From: Peribacillus frigoritolerans
GTDB lineage: Bacteria > Bacillota > Bacilli > Bacillales > DSM-1321
Assembly: GCF_030676415.1 (NCBI RefSeq)
Contig: NZ_JAUUTW010000033.1
Span: 1 to 57,240, forward strand
Reading direction: 5' to 3'
DNA: 57,240 bases
Part shown: positions 30,259-40,178 of the stretch, in pieces
How positions within the stretch are numbered: the first letter of the stretch is position 1
Layout of the letters: each line of letters starts with the position of its first letter
The notes under the pieces: model-generated
Seen by the model: only the letters and a program-made list of their open reading frames with translations
Told to the model about the DNA's origin: nothing
Database searches by the model: none
Program-made: the position numbers and the translations under genes

Positions 30259-31011
30259 TCAAGCGTGAATCGATTTGTTTTCCATTTCTCCCTCACCTTG
30301 CATCACTCGGTTAAGGATTTGGGCTGCCAGTGATGAGTATTGAATGCTATCCTTTTTCCGTGGTCTCGGCAGATTGATTCCCTTATTCATGACGACTTTG
30401 CCTTCTTCGATTAATATGACACGGTCGGCAAGCATTACGGCTTCTTCAACATCATGTGTAACAAGTAAGGCAGTAAAGTCCCTTTTCCTCCATAGTTCTT
30501 CAATCAGCCTTTGCATGCCAATTCTCGTCAAAGCATCCAATGCCCCTAACGGCTCATCCAAGAGGAGAATGTCAGGTTCGTTCACCAATGCCCTCGCTAA
30601 TGCAACCCTTTGTTTTTGCCCCCCGGATAAAACGGACGGCCAATCATTTGCTCGATCTGCAAGGCCCACTTGCTCCAGTAATTCCATGGCATTTGGCTTC
30701 CAATCCCCTTTTAAGCCTACCCCAATATTTTCAAGGATTTTTTTCCAAGGAAAAAGCCTTCCATCCTGAAACATCGTACGTGAAGATTTATTTAATCCAT
30801 TCAACGGCTTTCCATTCACCAGTATCTGCCCGACCGTCGGCTTTTCCAGTCCTGCCACAAGACGAAGCAAGGTACTCTTTCCACAGCCACTCTTACCGAC
30901 AATGGCTACGAATTCCCCTTTTTTAAATGTGAGGTCCATCCCCTTTAATACTTCACCCCCCCCAAAATCCTTTCTTACCCCCTGCAGCTCCAACGAATTT
31001 TGATATTTCAT
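30259..31011 (-). CDS. ssuB: Sulfonate ABC transporter, ATP-binding protein
   Basis: 250 residues: Walker [10 protein letters not shown] (39-47), ABC signature LSGGQKQR and Walker B ILLLDEP followed by LGALD and the H-loop THDVEEA. Family is the nitrate/sulfonate/taurine importers. Last gene of ssuA-ssuD-ssuC-ssuB; AGGAGG precedes ATG 31011. Energises uptake of aliphatic sulfonates through SsuC (inference from the cluster; taurine-type importers are the main alternative). No clear terminator before ctc. Confidence 0.92.
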   Translation of the reverse strand: MKYQNSLELQGVRKDFGGGEVLKGMDLTFKKGEFVAIVGKSGCGKSTLLRLVAGLEKPTVGQILVNGKPLNGLNKSSRTMFQDGRLFPWKKILENIGVGLKGDWKPNAMELLEQVGLADRANDWPSVLSGGQKQRVALARALVNEPDILLLDEPLGALDALTRIGMQRLIEELWRKRDFTALLVTHDVEEAVMLADRVILIEEGKVVMNKGINLPRPRKKDSIQYSSLAAQILNRVMQGEGEMENKSIHA

Positions 31012-31024
31012 ATTTATGACCTCC

Positions 31025-31804
31025 TCATTGGTATGATGGATGCCACTTTAAGCATCTTTTTTCAATTATTTTGGCCGCAACATCCGATATTTTTCCCAAT
31101 AAGGCATATAAGAGAATACTGAGAACAACAATATCCATCCTCATGAATTCCCGGGCATTCATAGCCATATATCCTATTCCGGAATTAGCGGATATTGTTT
31201 CTGCGACAATTAATGTGACCCACATGATTCCAAAGGAGAAGCGGATGCCCACCAAAATGGATGGAAAGGCTGCAGGGAGGATCACATTCCAGAATAAAGA
31301 AAAACCACTTAACCCATAAACCCTCGCCGCTTCGATTAATTCCTTATCCACCGATTTCACTCCATGAAATGTATTTAAATAGATAGGAAATAGAACCCCT
31401 AAAGCGACAAGGAAGATTTTCGCTTCTTCTTCTATACCAAACCATAGAATCACCAGCGGTATTAGAGCTAAATGCGGAATGTTACGCAACATCTGAAGCG
31501 AGGTATCGAATAAGGTTTCAGCAATGGATGATAATCCATTTAATAAACCTAGTACAAAACCAATAATCCCGCCTATTAAAAAGCCGATGAAGGCACGCTG
31601 AGCACTGATGCCGATATAATCAATAAGTTCACCTGTCCCCAATAAAGCGACACCTGCTTGAAACACTTCAGTCGGGGCAGGCAATATCCGATCCGACAAA
31701 ATCCCCCACAAAGACAGCAGCTGCCAAGTTACCAAAAGGAGAATGGGCACAAGCCATGATATGAGGTGGGACCTATTGAACTTTTTGTTTAACTTTTTCT
31801 GCAT
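31025..31804 (-). CDS. ssuC: Sulfonate ABC transporter, permease
   Basis: 259 residues, about six membrane segments, with the EAA loop that docks SsuB ([20 protein letters not shown]). Start set at ATG 31804 (MQKKLNKK), with AAGGAA 12 bases upstream; TTG two codons earlier is equally possible. The longer open frame to 31972 lies inside ssuD and is not part of the gene. The gene overlaps the ssuD end by 32 bases, which suggests coupled translation. Confidence 0.9.
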   Translation of the reverse strand: MQKKLNKKFNRSHLISWLVPILLLVTWQLLSLWGILSDRILPAPTEVFQAGVALLGTGELIDYIGISAQRAFIGFLIGGIIGFVLGLLNGLSSIAETLFDTSLQMLRNIPHLALIPLVILWFGIEEEAKIFLVALGVLFPIYLNTFHGVKSVDKELIEAARVYGLSGFSLFWNVILPAAFPSILVGIRFSFGIMWVTLIVAETISANSGIGYMAMNAREFMRMDIVVLSILLYALLGKISDVAAKIIEKRCLKWHPSYQ

Positions 31805-32945
31805 CTTCAACTTCACTTCCTTTTGTAGGGTAGTGGTCATTAGCCAGTATTTCCCCAAATGGGCTCGTAGCTTTTGAAACGGGGCCTTGCAGAAGTTCAA
31901 CAGGGAGTAAAGGGAATAATAATTCCGCAACTCTGTACGCTTCTTCAAGATGAGGGTATCCAGATAAAACAAAGGATTCTATTCCTATTTCTTCATATTC
32001 CTTCATTCTGGCAGCAACATTTTCCGCACTCCCGACTAGGGCCGTACCGGCGCCCCCGCGCACAAGACCAACACCTGCCCATAGGTTAGGGCTGATTTCA
32101 AGCGAATCCCTGTTTCCGTTATGGAGTTGCGACATCCGCTTCTGGCCCACTGAATCAAACCTTTCGAAAATATTTTGTGAATTTTCAATCATTTCGTCAT
32201 CCACATATTTAATGAGTTCCTCCGCCGCCCGCCAAGCCTCTTCTTCCGATTCTCTTACAATGACATGCATCCGTATCCCAAACCTGACCTCACGTCCATA
32301 TTCTGCTGCCTTTTTACGTACCTTTTCAATTTTTTCAGCCACTTGCACCACGGGCTCACCCCAAGTCAAGTACACATCAATATGCTTTCCTGATATATCG
32401 ATGGCCGGGTCGGATGAACCTCCGAAATAGAGCGGTGGGTACGGTTTTTGTACGGATGACAACAGGATATTCCCGCCTTCAACCTTTAGGTGCTCCCCTT
32501 CAAAGTCCACTTTAACCCCTGACATCTCCTTTCTCCAGATATCAAGAAATTCATCTGTTTGCCCATATCGTTCCTTATGATTCAGAAATACGCCATCACC
32601 CGCCAATTCGACCGGATCCCCTCCAGTTACTACATTGACTAAGAGACGTCCATTCGACAGCCGGTCGAAGCTTGAAGCCATACGCGCAGCTAAGGTTGGC
32701 GACATTAAACCCGGACGAATCGCAACTAAAAATTTCATTCTTTCCGTTGCAGAGATCAATGAAGAACCCACTACCCAAGCATCCTCACAGGACCGACCTG
32801 TTGGAAGCAAAGCCCCTTCAAAACCCAAATGATCGACTGCCTGTGCTATTTGTTTTAAATAAGGAAGCGTGATCGCCCTCCCTCCCTTTGTCGATCCTAA
32901 ATAGCGACTTTCCCCATGTGATGGCAAAAACCAAAATACTTTCAT
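31773..32945 (-). CDS. ssuD: FMNH2-dependent alkanesulfonate monooxygenase
   Basis: 390-residue luciferase-like TIM-barrel enzyme that cleaves alkanesulfonates to aldehyde and sulfite with reduced flavin and O2. Opening [14 protein letters not shown] and the block TGRSCEDAW, with Cys53 equivalent to the conserved active-site cysteine of E. coli SsuD, identify it. Somewhat longer than E. coli SsuD (381). No flavin reductase (SsuE) is in the window, so FMNH2 must come from elsewhere. GGGGG before ATG 32945. Confidence 0.93.
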   Translation of the reverse strand: MKVFWFLPSHGESRYLGSTKGGRAITLPYLKQIAQAVDHLGFEGALLPTGRSCEDAWVVGSSLISATERMKFLVAIRPGLMSPTLAARMASSFDRLSNGRLLVNVVTGGDPVELAGDGVFLNHKERYGQTDEFLDIWRKEMSGVKVDFEGEHLKVEGGNILLSSVQKPYPPLYFGGSSDPAIDISGKHIDVYLTWGEPVVQVAEKIEKVRKKAAEYGREVRFGIRMHVIVRESEEEAWRAAEELIKYVDDEMIENSQNIFERFDSVGQKRMSQLHNGNRDSLEISPNLWAGVGLVRGGAGTALVGSAENVAARMKEYEEIGIESFVLSGYPHLEEAYRVAELLFPLLPVELLQGPVSKATSPFGEILANDHYPTKGSEVEDAEKVKQKVQ

Positions 32946-32957
32946 TTTATTTCCCCC

Positions 32958-33938
32958 TTAATTTTTTTTAAGATCTGCAGAAGCATCTAAAACATTAATC
33001 TTGCTTGGAATTAATTTAAGATTAAAAAAGGTATCGGCAATCTTTTGTTGATCATCCAAAACCGTACTGGAAATCTCCTCAAGTCCATATTCTTTTCTTT
33101 TTAATGTTTTTTCCAATGCCTCCACACCCATTCCAATTTCCGGAGATAGGAATTCAGCGACGTCCCTTGGGTTTTCTTCAATCCATTTATCAACTTTTAT
33201 CAGTTCTTCTTTGATAATCTTCAAAGCCTCTTCGTTCCCGGCAAATGAATCAGTTGCCAAAAAGAATTCACGATTCGCCACCAGTCCTTCTCCATCCTGA
33301 ATGGTTTTCGTTTCAAGTTCCAATTCCGCCGCTGATAAAAATGGATCCCATATTACCCAGGCATCGATTTGGTTTCCTTCAAAAGCAGCCCTCGCATCTG
33401 CCGGCGGTAAGTAGACGGGCTGTATGTCATCAAGAGTAAGGCCTGCTTCCTCTAACGCTTTGACCAATAGGTAATGAACATTTGAACCTTTATTCAAGCC
33501 AACCTTCTTACCTTTTAAATCATTCACATTTTTAATGGGTGAATCCTTTTGCACGACTATAGCCTCTCCCGAAGGGTTTGCCGGCTGATTAGCAATATAG
33601 ACAAGCGGTGCCTTGGCTGCTTGTGCAAATATCGGTGGCGCCTCCCCTGTGTGCCCAAAATCAATGCTGCCGACATTCAAGGCTTCAAGCAGCTGAGGTC
33701 CTGCAGGGAATTCAGTCCAGTCGACAGTATATCCCACTTCTTTTAAATGTGTTTCCAGCTCCCCTTTTGATTTTAAAATATTTAATGTCCCGAATTTTTG
33801 ATAACCGATTCGGATGGTTTTATCTGATTCTTTTGCGTCAGCACTTGTGGAACTGTTCTTTTCCTGCCCACATGCACTTACTATCAGCATGAAGATGCTG
33901 AAGATGGACAGCAGCCATATCTTTCGTTTTTTCTTCAT
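32958..33938 (-). CDS. ssuA: Sulfonate-binding lipoprotein
   Basis: 326 residues with a lipoprotein signal: basic MKKKRK, hydrophobic core and lipobox VSAC with Cys23. A type II periplasmic-binding fold of the NMT1/SsuA family follows (TIRIGYQKFGTLNILKSKGE). Captures sulfonates outside the membrane for SsuBC. ATG 33938 is chosen because the signal then has normal length; GTG three codons earlier is possible. First gene of the cassette, with a long structured leader upstream. Confidence 0.93.
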   Translation of the reverse strand: MKKKRKIWLLSIFSIFMLIVSACGQEKNSSTSADAKESDKTIRIGYQKFGTLNILKSKGELETHLKEVGYTVDWTEFPAGPQLLEALNVGSIDFGHTGEAPPIFAQAAKAPLVYIANQPANPSGEAIVVQKDSPIKNVNDLKGKKVGLNKGSNVHYLLVKALEEAGLTLDDIQPVYLPPADARAAFEGNQIDAWVIWDPFLSAAELELETKTIQDGEGLVANREFFLATDSFAGNEEALKIIKEELIKVDKWIEENPRDVAEFLSPEIGMGVEALEKTLKRKEYGLEEISSTVLDDQQKIADTFFNLKLIPSKINVLDASADLKKN

Positions 33939-33960
33939 ATTCCGCACACCCTTCTTAAAC

Positions 33961-34070
33961 TATTTATATAAAAATAAAAGGCTCCTTTCCTTCACCAATA
34001 GGACAATAGGGCAAAACGATGCCTAATGTTCAATGGTAAGTGAAAAGGAGCCTTCGGTAGTCCGATCGGC
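33961..34070 (-). promoter_or_regulatory. ssu leader with long terminator-like hairpin and possible alternative stem
   Basis: Between promoter and ssuA the minus-strand transcript can form a long hairpin: arm AAGGCTCCTTTTCAC (34040-34054) with a matching arm at 33978-33996 (a 2-base bulge), an inner partly paired loop, then TTTTATTTTTATA (33964-33977). This is an intrinsic terminator inside the leader, about 30 bases before the start codon. Just upstream, a GCC..CGG-acta-CCG..GGC stem (34050-34070) shares the first five bases of the terminator arm, so the two could exclude each other. I could not match it to the S-box, T-box or another riboswitch class. Confidence 0.65.
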
Positions 34071-34138
34071 ATTAACCAGTATGCACTTGCGTTAGTACAG
34101 TTTTTCATTCCTTGAATATGAATTGAATTTGTATAGCC

Positions 34139-34175
34139 ATTTTATTATTACTATTCTCATCTGTCAACTGAGAAT
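34139..34175 (-). promoter_or_regulatory. ssu promoter with palindromic operator over the -35
   Basis: Minus strand: TTGACA (34162-34167), 17 bp, TAAAAT (34139-34144). Two perfect 7-bp arms ATTCTCA and TGAGAAT (34153-34159 and 34169-34175 on the plus strand) with a 9-base spacer are centred on the -35 hexamer, a layout typical of repressor sites. Confidence 0.75.
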
Positions 34176-34203
34176 TAAGTATCTTCTGAAACTTTTAAAC
34201 GGA

Positions 34204-34233
34204 AACACGGCGAGCCCGAAGGCTCGCCGTGTT
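34204..34233 (-). terminator. prs terminator
   Basis: Perfect 13-bp GC-rich stem AACACGGCGAGCC with a 4-base loop, followed on the minus strand by TTTCCGTTT. Isolates glmU-prs from the ssu cassette. Confidence 0.9.
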
Positions 34234-34249
34234 CTCGTTTATTTTGTTA

Positions 34250-35203
34250 TCAATCGAATAATGTGCTGACTGATTGTTCCTCATGCACACGAATAATTGC
34301 CTCTGCAATCAAAGGTGCTACAGAAAGTCCAACAATTTTATCGATTTTCTTATCTTCAGATAGGGCAATCGTGTTAGTCACGACCAATTCCTTGATCGTT
34401 GAATTTTGAATCCTTTCGATGGCAGGACCTGAAAGGACTGGGTGTGTACAACAAGCGTACACTGCTTTAGCGCCATTCTCCACAAGGGCATTGGCCGCTA
34501 GTGTAATAGTTCCTGCAGTATCGATGATGTCATCAATCAGTATTGCTGTCTTCCCTTCAATATTACCAATGATGTTCATGACTTCAGCCACGTTCGGTCT
34601 TGGACGGCGCTTATCGATAATGGCGATCGGTGCTTTTAGGCGATCGGCCATTTTACGGGCACGTGTTACACCACCATGATCTGGGGAAACGATGACGATA
34701 TCACTTAAATCTTTTTCCTTGAAGAAATCAGCTAAAATCGGAACAGCAACAAGGTGATCGATCAGAATATCGAAGAAACCTTGAATTTGTGGTGCGTGAA
34801 GATCCAATGTGATTACACGGTGGGCACCAGCCGTTTCTAAAAGATTTGCGACAAGTTTAGCTGTAATTGGTTCACGCGCACGTGCTTTACGATCTTGTCG
34901 AGCATAACCGTAATACGGCATTACAATATTGATCGTTTTAGCTGAAGCACGTTTAAGAGCATCGATCATAATTAAAAGTTCCATTAAATTTTCATTGACT
35001 GGTTGGCTTGTTGATTGGATCACGTATACGTCACAGCCACGAATACTTTCTTCGATATTAATTTGAACTTCACCGTCACTGAAACTTGTTACGCTACATT
35101 TTCCAAGTTCAACACCGATTGCAGCAGCAATTTCCTGAGCTAAATCGAAGTTTGAATTTAAAGAGAATACTTTTAAATTAGGATCTAAATACTGATTTGA
35201 CAT
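34250..35203 (-). CDS. prs: Ribose-phosphate pyrophosphokinase (PRPP synthetase)
   Basis: Makes PRPP from ribose 5-phosphate and ATP for purine, pyrimidine, histidine and NAD synthesis. 317 residues; flexible catalytic loop [10 protein letters not shown], signature [13 protein letters not shown] and PRPP loop [12 protein letters not shown] (221-232) are clear. Sits 15 bases after glmU, one operon as in B. subtilis. The product is also the ligand of PurR (38100-38924) nearby. Confidence 0.98.
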   Translation of the reverse strand: MSNQYLDPNLKVFSLNSNFDLAQEIAAAIGVELGKCSVTSFSDGEVQINIEESIRGCDVYVIQSTSQPVNENLMELLIMIDALKRASAKTINIVMPYYGYARQDRKARAREPITAKLVANLLETAGAHRVITLDLHAPQIQGFFDILIDHLVAVPILADFFKEKDLSDIVIVSPDHGGVTRARKMADRLKAPIAIIDKRRPRPNVAEVMNIIGNIEGKTAILIDDIIDTAGTITLAANALVENGAKAVYACCTHPVLSGPAIERIQNSTIKELVVTNTIALSEDKKIDKIVGLSVAPLIAEAIIRVHEEQSVSTLFD

Positions 35204-35218
35204 GATGACCTCCGTCGG

Positions 35219-36592
35219 TTATTTATTAAATTTCAAATTCTTGACATAATCTTCTTTGTTAACTTGACGAGCACGTGCAACGGATAGGGCTTCCTGCGGT
35301 ACATTTTGCGTGATGGTTGACCCAGCAGCTACATATGCTCCTTCTCCTACTGTCACAGGTGCAACCAGATTAGAATTACAGCCTATGAAGACATTATCTT
35401 CAATCTTCGTCAAATGTTTATTTTTCCCGTCGTAATTCACGGTAATAGATCCGCAACCTATATTAACATTCTCCCCAACCTCTGCATCACCAATATAACT
35501 CAAATGTGAGGCCTTGCTTCCTTCGCCAAAAACGGTCTTTTTAATTTCGACAAAATTACCGATCTTAACGGAATCCTTAATATCTGATTGAGGTCTAACA
35601 TGTGCGAATGGACCGATTTTAACAAAACTTCCAATACTGCTTTCGTGTACAACCGATTGGAGGACTTCCGTTCCATCACCAATTTCACAATTACTGATTT
35701 CCGTATTCGGGCCAATCAAGCAATCCTGCCCGATAATACTTTTTCCTTTAATGAATGACCCAGGGTTAATGACTGTATCCTGTCCGATTTGCACATCCGC
35801 TTCAATGAACGTTGTAAGTGGATCGATGATCGTTACACCATTCCTCATATGCGTTTCATTGATGCGGTTTCGTAAAACTTGCTCAGCCTGCGATAAAGCC
35901 ACACGGTCATTCACACCCAATGTCTCCTCGAAATCACTGGATTGGAAGGCCGTCACCACTTCGCCTTCTTCTTTTAAGATTTCAATAACATCCGGCAAGT
36001 AATATTCTCCCTGGACATTTTCATTTGAAACTTTTTTCAGCGCGCTAAACAATGCTTGGTTATCGAAGCAATATGTACCGGTATTTATTTCCTTAACATA
36101 TCTTTCTTCATCAGAGGCATCCTTATGCTCGACGATTTTTTCTACAAGTCCGCCTTCACCGCGAAGGACCCTTCCATAGCCAGCAGGGTTATCTGCATAT
36201 GCTGTTAAGATTGTTGCTTTCGCCTGACTTTGCTCATGCAATGCTATAAGCTCTTTCATCGTTTCCGCTTTAATCAGGGGCGTATCACCGCAAATAACAA
36301 GGGTCGTACCACTTTTTACGGATAAAACGCTTTCCGCTTGCATTACAGCATGTGCCGTACCTAATTGCTGTTCTTGTAAGGCATACTTGCATGAATCACC
36401 AAGTTGTTCCTGAACTTTCTCAGCTCCATGGCCGATGACTGTTACAATATCTTCTATTTGAAGTTGATTGACTTGATCGATAACATGTTGTACCATTGGT
36501 TTCCCGCAAACAGGGTGCAAAACCTTATAAAGCTTAGATTTCATCCTAGTACCTTGCCCAGCGGCCAATATTATTGCATAGCGATTACTCAT
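35219..36592 (-). CDS. glmU: Bifunctional N-acetylglucosamine-1-phosphate uridyltransferase/glucosamine-1-phosphate acetyltransferase
   Basis: Makes UDP-GlcNAc for peptidoglycan and teichoic acids. 457 residues: N-terminal nucleotidyltransferase ([19 protein letters not shown] near 8-26) and C-terminal left-handed beta-helix of hexapeptide repeats (from about 250), with [14 protein letters not shown] in the acetyltransferase site. Known as gcaD or tms in B. subtilis. GGAGG before ATG 36592 and a good promoter at 36629-36657. Confidence 0.98.
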   Translation of the reverse strand: MSNRYAIILAAGQGTRMKSKLYKVLHPVCGKPMVQHVIDQVNQLQIEDIVTVIGHGAEKVQEQLGDSCKYALQEQQLGTAHAVMQAESVLSVKSGTTLVICGDTPLIKAETMKELIALHEQSQAKATILTAYADNPAGYGRVLRGEGGLVEKIVEHKDASDEERYVKEINTGTYCFDNQALFSALKKVSNENVQGEYYLPDVIEILKEEGEVVTAFQSSDFEETLGVNDRVALSQAEQVLRNRINETHMRNGVTIIDPLTTFIEADVQIGQDTVINPGSFIKGKSIIGQDCLIGPNTEISNCEIGDGTEVLQSVVHESSIGSFVKIGPFAHVRPQSDIKDSVKIGNFVEIKKTVFGEGSKASHLSYIGDAEVGENVNIGCGSITVNYDGKNKHLTKIEDNVFIGCNSNLVAPVTVGEGAYVAAGSTITQNVPQEALSVARARQVNKEDYVKNLKFNK

Positions 36593-36628
36593 AACAGGCC
36601 TCCATTTTCACCTTTTTATCCACTAAAA

Positions 36629-36657
36629 ATATTATCTCAAATAGTGATTCTTTTCAA
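36629..36657 (-). promoter_or_regulatory. Promoter of glmU-prs
   Basis: Minus strand: TTGAAA (36652-36657), 17 bp, TAATAT (36629-36634), about 37 bases before glmU. A further TTGACA with a poor -10 lies upstream at about 36680-36686. Confidence 0.75.
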
Positions 36658-37142
36658 GGTAACAATTAAAAGTACATATAATTGTCAACCGATTAGGTGA
36701 AAAAAATTCAATTTCCGACACCCTTACAAATGTTATTATTGGACCTTGGAGCATTATTTTACATCACGAAATTAATGATATATGCCTGGTCAATGAACAG
36801 AAACCATGTCTCCTCCCCTTTTTAACACCACCCACCCCCATTATCCCAAAACACCGCCATGATCGCGCCATGCCCTATGTATAAGCCCTCAGGAAGTACT
36901 GCAACCTTTGTTACTCCCATTCCGAAAACAAGTTACCGATTCATTTCATCTACAGGTCATTAGAGGGATATCCCTTTAATTCCACTTACATGAATTTCAA
37001 TATCAGGATGAACAAAAAGGTTTAAAAAATAAAAAGGTTGGGTACTTAAACTTTGAATATATCACCTTAATTTTACAATTTAGACAATTAAAGAAAATGT
37101 CTGCATGATTAGCGGATACGTTCTAAACTTATCTGTTTATGA
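36658..37142. other. Long intergenic stretch between glmU and spoVG, no supported gene
   Basis: About 500 bp longer than a typical spacing here. On the minus strand there is one 32-codon open frame (36822-36920: MGVTKVAVLPEG..., then ...AVFWDNGGGWC) without a good ribosome-binding site, and just after it AAGGGGAGGAG ahead of a five-codon frame (ATG at 36805-36807). Base composition around 36810-36920 is richer in G and C than the flanks. This may be a decayed gene or an unannotated small peptide; nothing here is secure. Confidence 0.4.
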
Positions 37143-37178
37143 ATAAATAAAAAAGAGCACTACTTATGAAGTAGGCTC
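37143..37178 (-). terminator. spoVG terminator
   Basis: Minus-strand stem GAGC-TACTT with a 3-base loop and AAGTA-GCTC (37155-37178; small bulges), followed by TTTTTTATTTATT. About 45 bases after the spoVG stop. Confidence 0.8.
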
Positions 37179-37222
37179 TAGATGCACAAATTATAAATTT
37201 AAAGTTTAAAAGTAAGGTTATT

Positions 37223-37519
37223 TTAAGAAGCACCTGCTCCAGCTTCCTCTAATTCAGTTTCAAGTTCTCCCAATCGATGATATTCTGTCAAGACAGCTTC
37301 TTGAATTTTCCCGCGTGTCGAGGAATTGATTGGATGAGCGATATCCCGGAATTCTCCATCTGGAGTTCGTTTACTTGGCATTGCTACAAATAAACCATTG
37401 TTTCCGTCGATCACACGAATATCATGAACCACAAATTCATTATCCAGTGTAATTGATGCGATAGCTCTCATACGACCATCCGTATTCACACGGCGTAATC
37501 TTACGTCAGTTACTTCCAT
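37223..37519 (-). CDS. spoVG: Septation and stationary-phase regulator SpoVG
   Basis: 98-residue nucleic-acid-binding regulator acting on asymmetric division and, in other firmicutes, capsule and virulence genes. The fold begins [20 protein letters not shown] and the block [20 protein letters not shown] is diagnostic. Expression by sigma-H is supported by a promoter at 37566-37591. Monocistronic: own promoter and terminator. Confidence 0.97.
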   Translation of the reverse strand: MEVTDVRLRRVNTDGRMRAIASITLDNEFVVHDIRVIDGNNGLFVAMPSKRTPDGEFRDIAHPINSSTRGKIQEAVLTEYHRLGELETELEEAGAGAS

Positions 37520-37565
37520 TTAAGCTCACCATCCCTTTTTGTTGTTGTTAAAACTTAAAGTACAT

Positions 37566-37591
37566 ATTCAACAAAAAAACGTGAACTCCTT
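37566..37591 (-). promoter_or_regulatory. Sigma-H promoter of spoVG
   Basis: Minus strand: AAGGAGTT (37584-37591), 11 bp, GTTGAAT (37566-37572), close to the sigma-H consensus RNAGGAWWW and RNNGAAT. In B. subtilis spoVG is a model sigma-H gene also repressed by AbrB; an AT-rich tract lies upstream. Confidence 0.8.
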
Positions 37592-37694
37592 CTATTATCT
37601 GTAATTTTTTTAGAAAATTCAGCCTAGTTTTCAAAAATACTCATAATCAAGCTTATATTATAGGAAAATTACCCATTACGAATTCCCTTAAGAA

Positions 37695-37725
37695 ATAAAA
37701 AAAACGCCCGTTTATTTAACGAGCG
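37695..37725 (-). terminator. purR-ridA terminator overlapping the ridA stop codon
   Basis: Minus-strand stem CGCTCGTT / AACGGGCG (37718-37725 with 37705-37712; one G-U pair) followed by TTTTTTTT. The 5' arm is the last codons of ridA and the stop codon falls in the loop. Confidence 0.8.
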
Positions 37726-38086
37726 CTACCACTTCTATTTCAACTAGTGCATCTTTAGGAAGCCGAGCAACCTCTACACAAGAGCGAGCAGGTTTGTGAG
37801 CAGAAAAATATTCTCCGTATATTTCATTAATCGAACCGAAATCGTCCATACTTTTAATGAATACTGTAGCCTTAATGACAGTTTCCAGTGAAGCCCCAGC
37901 TTCTTTCAATACAGCTTGGAGATTCTTAAAGACCTGGTGCGTTTGTTCCTTGACATCCCCTGTTACCATTTCACCAGAAGCAGTAAGCGGGATCTGTCCT
38001 GAACTGAAAAATAACTTATCCACGATCACGCCTTGTGAATATGGTCCGATCGCTGCCGGTGCTTCATCCGTATGTATCGTTTTCAT
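37712..38086 (-). CDS. ridA: RidA family enamine/imine deaminase YabJ
   Basis: 124-residue RidA/YjgF protein that removes reactive enamines; the family signature [19 protein letters not shown] with its substrate-binding Arg is near the C-terminus. ATG 38086 ([19 protein letters not shown]) gives the family length; the longer reading to 38128 starts inside the purR stop region and has no site. Co-transcribed with purR; in B. subtilis yabJ is needed for normal purine repression. Confidence 0.96.
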   Translation of the reverse strand: MKTIHTDEAPAAIGPYSQGVIVDKLFFSSGQIPLTASGEMVTGDVKEQTHQVFKNLQAVLKEAGASLETVIKATVFIKSMDDFGSINEIYGEYFSAHKPARSCVEVARLPKDALVEIEVVALVK

Positions 38087-38099
38087 GAAATGATTCCCC

Positions 38100-38924
38100 C
38101 TATTCCTTTTTCGTAAAATAATTCCCACGGCTGACCTTGATTTTTTTGTCTCTTTCGACCACCTGTGTCAACTTGATTAAAGAAACATAGTCCTCGACAA
38201 GGCACTCCTCCGTATGTTCGGATTCGACCAGCACCGCAATTCCGGCAACTGTTGCCTTGAATTCATCCAATAGACTGACCATACCGTTAATGGTACCTCC
38301 AGCCTTCATGAAATCGTCTACAATTAATACATTCGAACCCTCAACCAAGCTTCTCTTAGAGAGTACCATAGTCTGGATCCTCTTTGAAGAGCCTGAAACA
38401 TAATTGATGCTCACTGTAGAACCTTCCGTTACTTTATTATTCCTACTTACAATGACAACTGGAACATTCAAATAATTTGCCACGGCGTATGCTAATGATA
38501 TCCCTTTGGTTGCCATTGTCATGATGACTGAGACATTTTTCTTGGCATACATTGAGGCGATTATCCTTCCAACCTTATTCACGGTTTGCGGATGTCCTAA
38601 TATGTCTGTCATATATAGATAACCGCCAGGAAGTAGCCTTTCGGGACTAGCGATCGTATCGCATAATCCGTCAATGAAGGCATTGACTTCTTCTTCCTTG
38701 ATGGAAACAATATATTTCACTCCACCGGCCGCACCTGGAACGGTTGTTAAAGAACCTATCCCGCGTTGTTCAAAGGTATCTTTGATGATTGTCAAATCTT
38801 CACTGATCGAGGACTTTGCCGAACTATATCTTTCAGCAAAATAAGTCAGCGAAACAAGTTCCCCTGGATGTTCTAATAAATAATTGGTCATATCGACTAG
38901 CCTCTCGCTGCGACGAAATTTCAT
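38100..38924 (-). CDS. purR: Purine operon repressor PurR
   Basis: 274 residues: winged-helix N-terminus ([20 protein letters not shown]) and a PRTase-like effector domain with PRPP loop [13 protein letters not shown] (199-211). PRPP binding releases it from PurBoxes of pur genes. It heads purR-ridA; GGGGG before ATG 38924. Its effector is made by Prs, encoded 3 kb further on. Confidence 0.97.
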   Translation of the reverse strand: MKFRRSERLVDMTNYLLEHPGELVSLTYFAERYSSAKSSISEDLTIIKDTFEQRGIGSLTTVPGAAGGVKYIVSIKEEEVNAFIDGLCDTIASPERLLPGGYLYMTDILGHPQTVNKVGRIIASMYAKKNVSVIMTMATKGISLAYAVANYLNVPVVIVSRNNKVTEGSTVSINYVSGSSKRIQTMVLSKRSLVEGSNVLIVDDFMKAGGTINGMVSLLDEFKATVAGIAVLVESEHTEECLVEDYVSLIKLTQVVERDKKIKVSRGNYFTKKE

Positions 38925-38985
38925 TGAGACACCCCCTTTGTGAATTCCGAATATTATATAGCAACTATACCACTAATGTACGTTT

Positions 38986-39855
38986 CTATTCAAGATTGTT
39001 TCGATCACCCAGTAAACGGACCGCATAGACTTGATCACAAAATCCGCGAAGTCCATTATAAATTCTTTGCATGCGCGAATCATGTTCCACCAAACCAAAA
39101 ACGGTCGGACCACTTCCGCTCATCAAGACCGAATCTGCTCCAAATGTCTTCATTTGATCTTTAATGTTCGCAACCTCTGGGTATAACTGCAATGTCACTT
39201 GTTCCAGAACATTACCCAACCCTTCACATACATCGTGATAATTGTTTTCCATAATAGCCGAAATCATTCCAGGTACATCCGGATGCTCCATTTTTGAAGT
39301 TTGGAGCCTTTTGTATATATCTGCTGTCGAAACGCCGATCGTCGGTTTGGCCAAGATGACCCAGCATTTTGGCGGTGCAGGAAGATGCGTGATTTTTTCC
39401 CCGCGCCCTCTGGCCAATGCCGTACCTCCATATACACAAAATGAAACATCAGAGCCAATTTCAGCTCCTATTTCTGCAAGTTCATCCATGGAAAGACCAA
39501 GCTTCCACAATCTATTTAAGCCTCTCAAGGTAGCTGCGGCATCACTGCTTCCACCAGCAAGTCCTGCGGCTACAGGTATATTTTTCTCTATAGTTATAGA
39601 AACACCTTTATTGATCCCAAAACGTTCCTTTAGAATAAATGCGGCTTGATAAGCTAAATTCCGATGATCATCCGGAACAAATCGATTATGGGATAGAATT
39701 TGAATATGATTTCCCGTTATTTCCTTTAGTTCAATTCTATCGGCAAGGTCGACTGTCGTCATGATCATTTCCACCTCATGATACCCATCAGGCCGTTTGA
39801 AAAGCACATCCAAAGCCAAATTAATTTTAGCCGGGGCTTTTTCCATAAGCTTCAA
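38986..39855 (-). CDS. ispE: 4-diphosphocytidyl-2-C-methyl-D-erythritol kinase
   Basis: Non-mevalonate isoprenoid step, phosphorylating CDP-methylerythritol; GHMP kinase fold with ATP loop [14 protein letters not shown] at residues 94-107 and C-terminal [10 protein letters not shown] start at TTG 39855 ([13 protein letters not shown]), which follows AGGTGG by five bases and gives 289 residues, the length I recall for B. subtilis; GTG three codons earlier overlaps the ribosome-binding site. 61 bases before purR. Confidence 0.95.
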   Translation of the reverse strand: MKLMEKAPAKINLALDVLFKRPDGYHEVEMIMTTVDLADRIELKEITGNHIQILSHNRFVPDDHRNLAYQAAFILKERFGINKGVSITIEKNIPVAAGLAGGSSDAAATLRGLNRLWKLGLSMDELAEIGAEIGSDVSFCVYGGTALARGRGEKITHLPAPPKCWVILAKPTIGVSTADIYKRLQTSKMEHPDVPGMISAIMENNYHDVCEGLGNVLEQVTLQLYPEVANIKDQMKTFGADSVLMSGSGPTVFGLVEHDSRMQRIYNGLRGFCDQVYAVRLLGDRNNLE

Positions 39856-40068
39856 TATGTCCACCTACTTTAACGTTCTTAAAAGTTCTTGTCCTATTCT
39901 ATCATATTTGTTTATATTCTAAAGGGTTTTTCATCGTAATTTCAATGTAATGAAGCTAAGATTGGCCCTTAGAGGAGAATAGACACATGTAGGCACATGG
40001 GAGAGCAGCTACTTCCTGCACCCCAAAAGACTTGCTACATATCCATATAGCATTCACCGATACATAAA
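39856..40068. other. Intergenic stretch ispE-sspF, little to report
   Basis: About 200 bases outside the sspF terminator. It must contain the ispE promoter; AT-rich -10-like hexamers occur near 39895-39905 (minus strand TATGAT, TAGAAT) but I see no matching -35 at good spacing. No open frame of note. Confidence 0.4.
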
Positions 40069-40136
40069 AAAACCAGACTCCTTAACTACAATGTAAGCAA
40101 AAATGAATAGAGCTATACATTGTATAAAGAGTCCGG
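40060..40136 (-). terminator. sspF terminator, long hairpin
   Basis: Minus-strand outer stem CCGGACTC / GAGTCTGG (40129-40136 with 40073-40080, one G-U) with an inner TACAATGTA / TACATTGTA stem, followed by TTTTTTTAT. About 40 bases after the sspF stop. Confidence 0.8.
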
Positions 40137-40178
40137 CTTCCTTCAACATGACGGCATGATACAATTAAGTGTTTTATC

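Noticed and set aside
31805..31972. N-terminal extension of ssuC
   Set aside because: Lies wholly inside ssuD and would put 56 extra residues before the first membrane segment; no ribosome-binding site.
33961..34135. SAM (S-box) riboswitch or T-box upstream of ssuA
   Set aside because: Sulfur genes often have them, but neither the S-box core motifs nor the T-box sequence and specifier loop are present.
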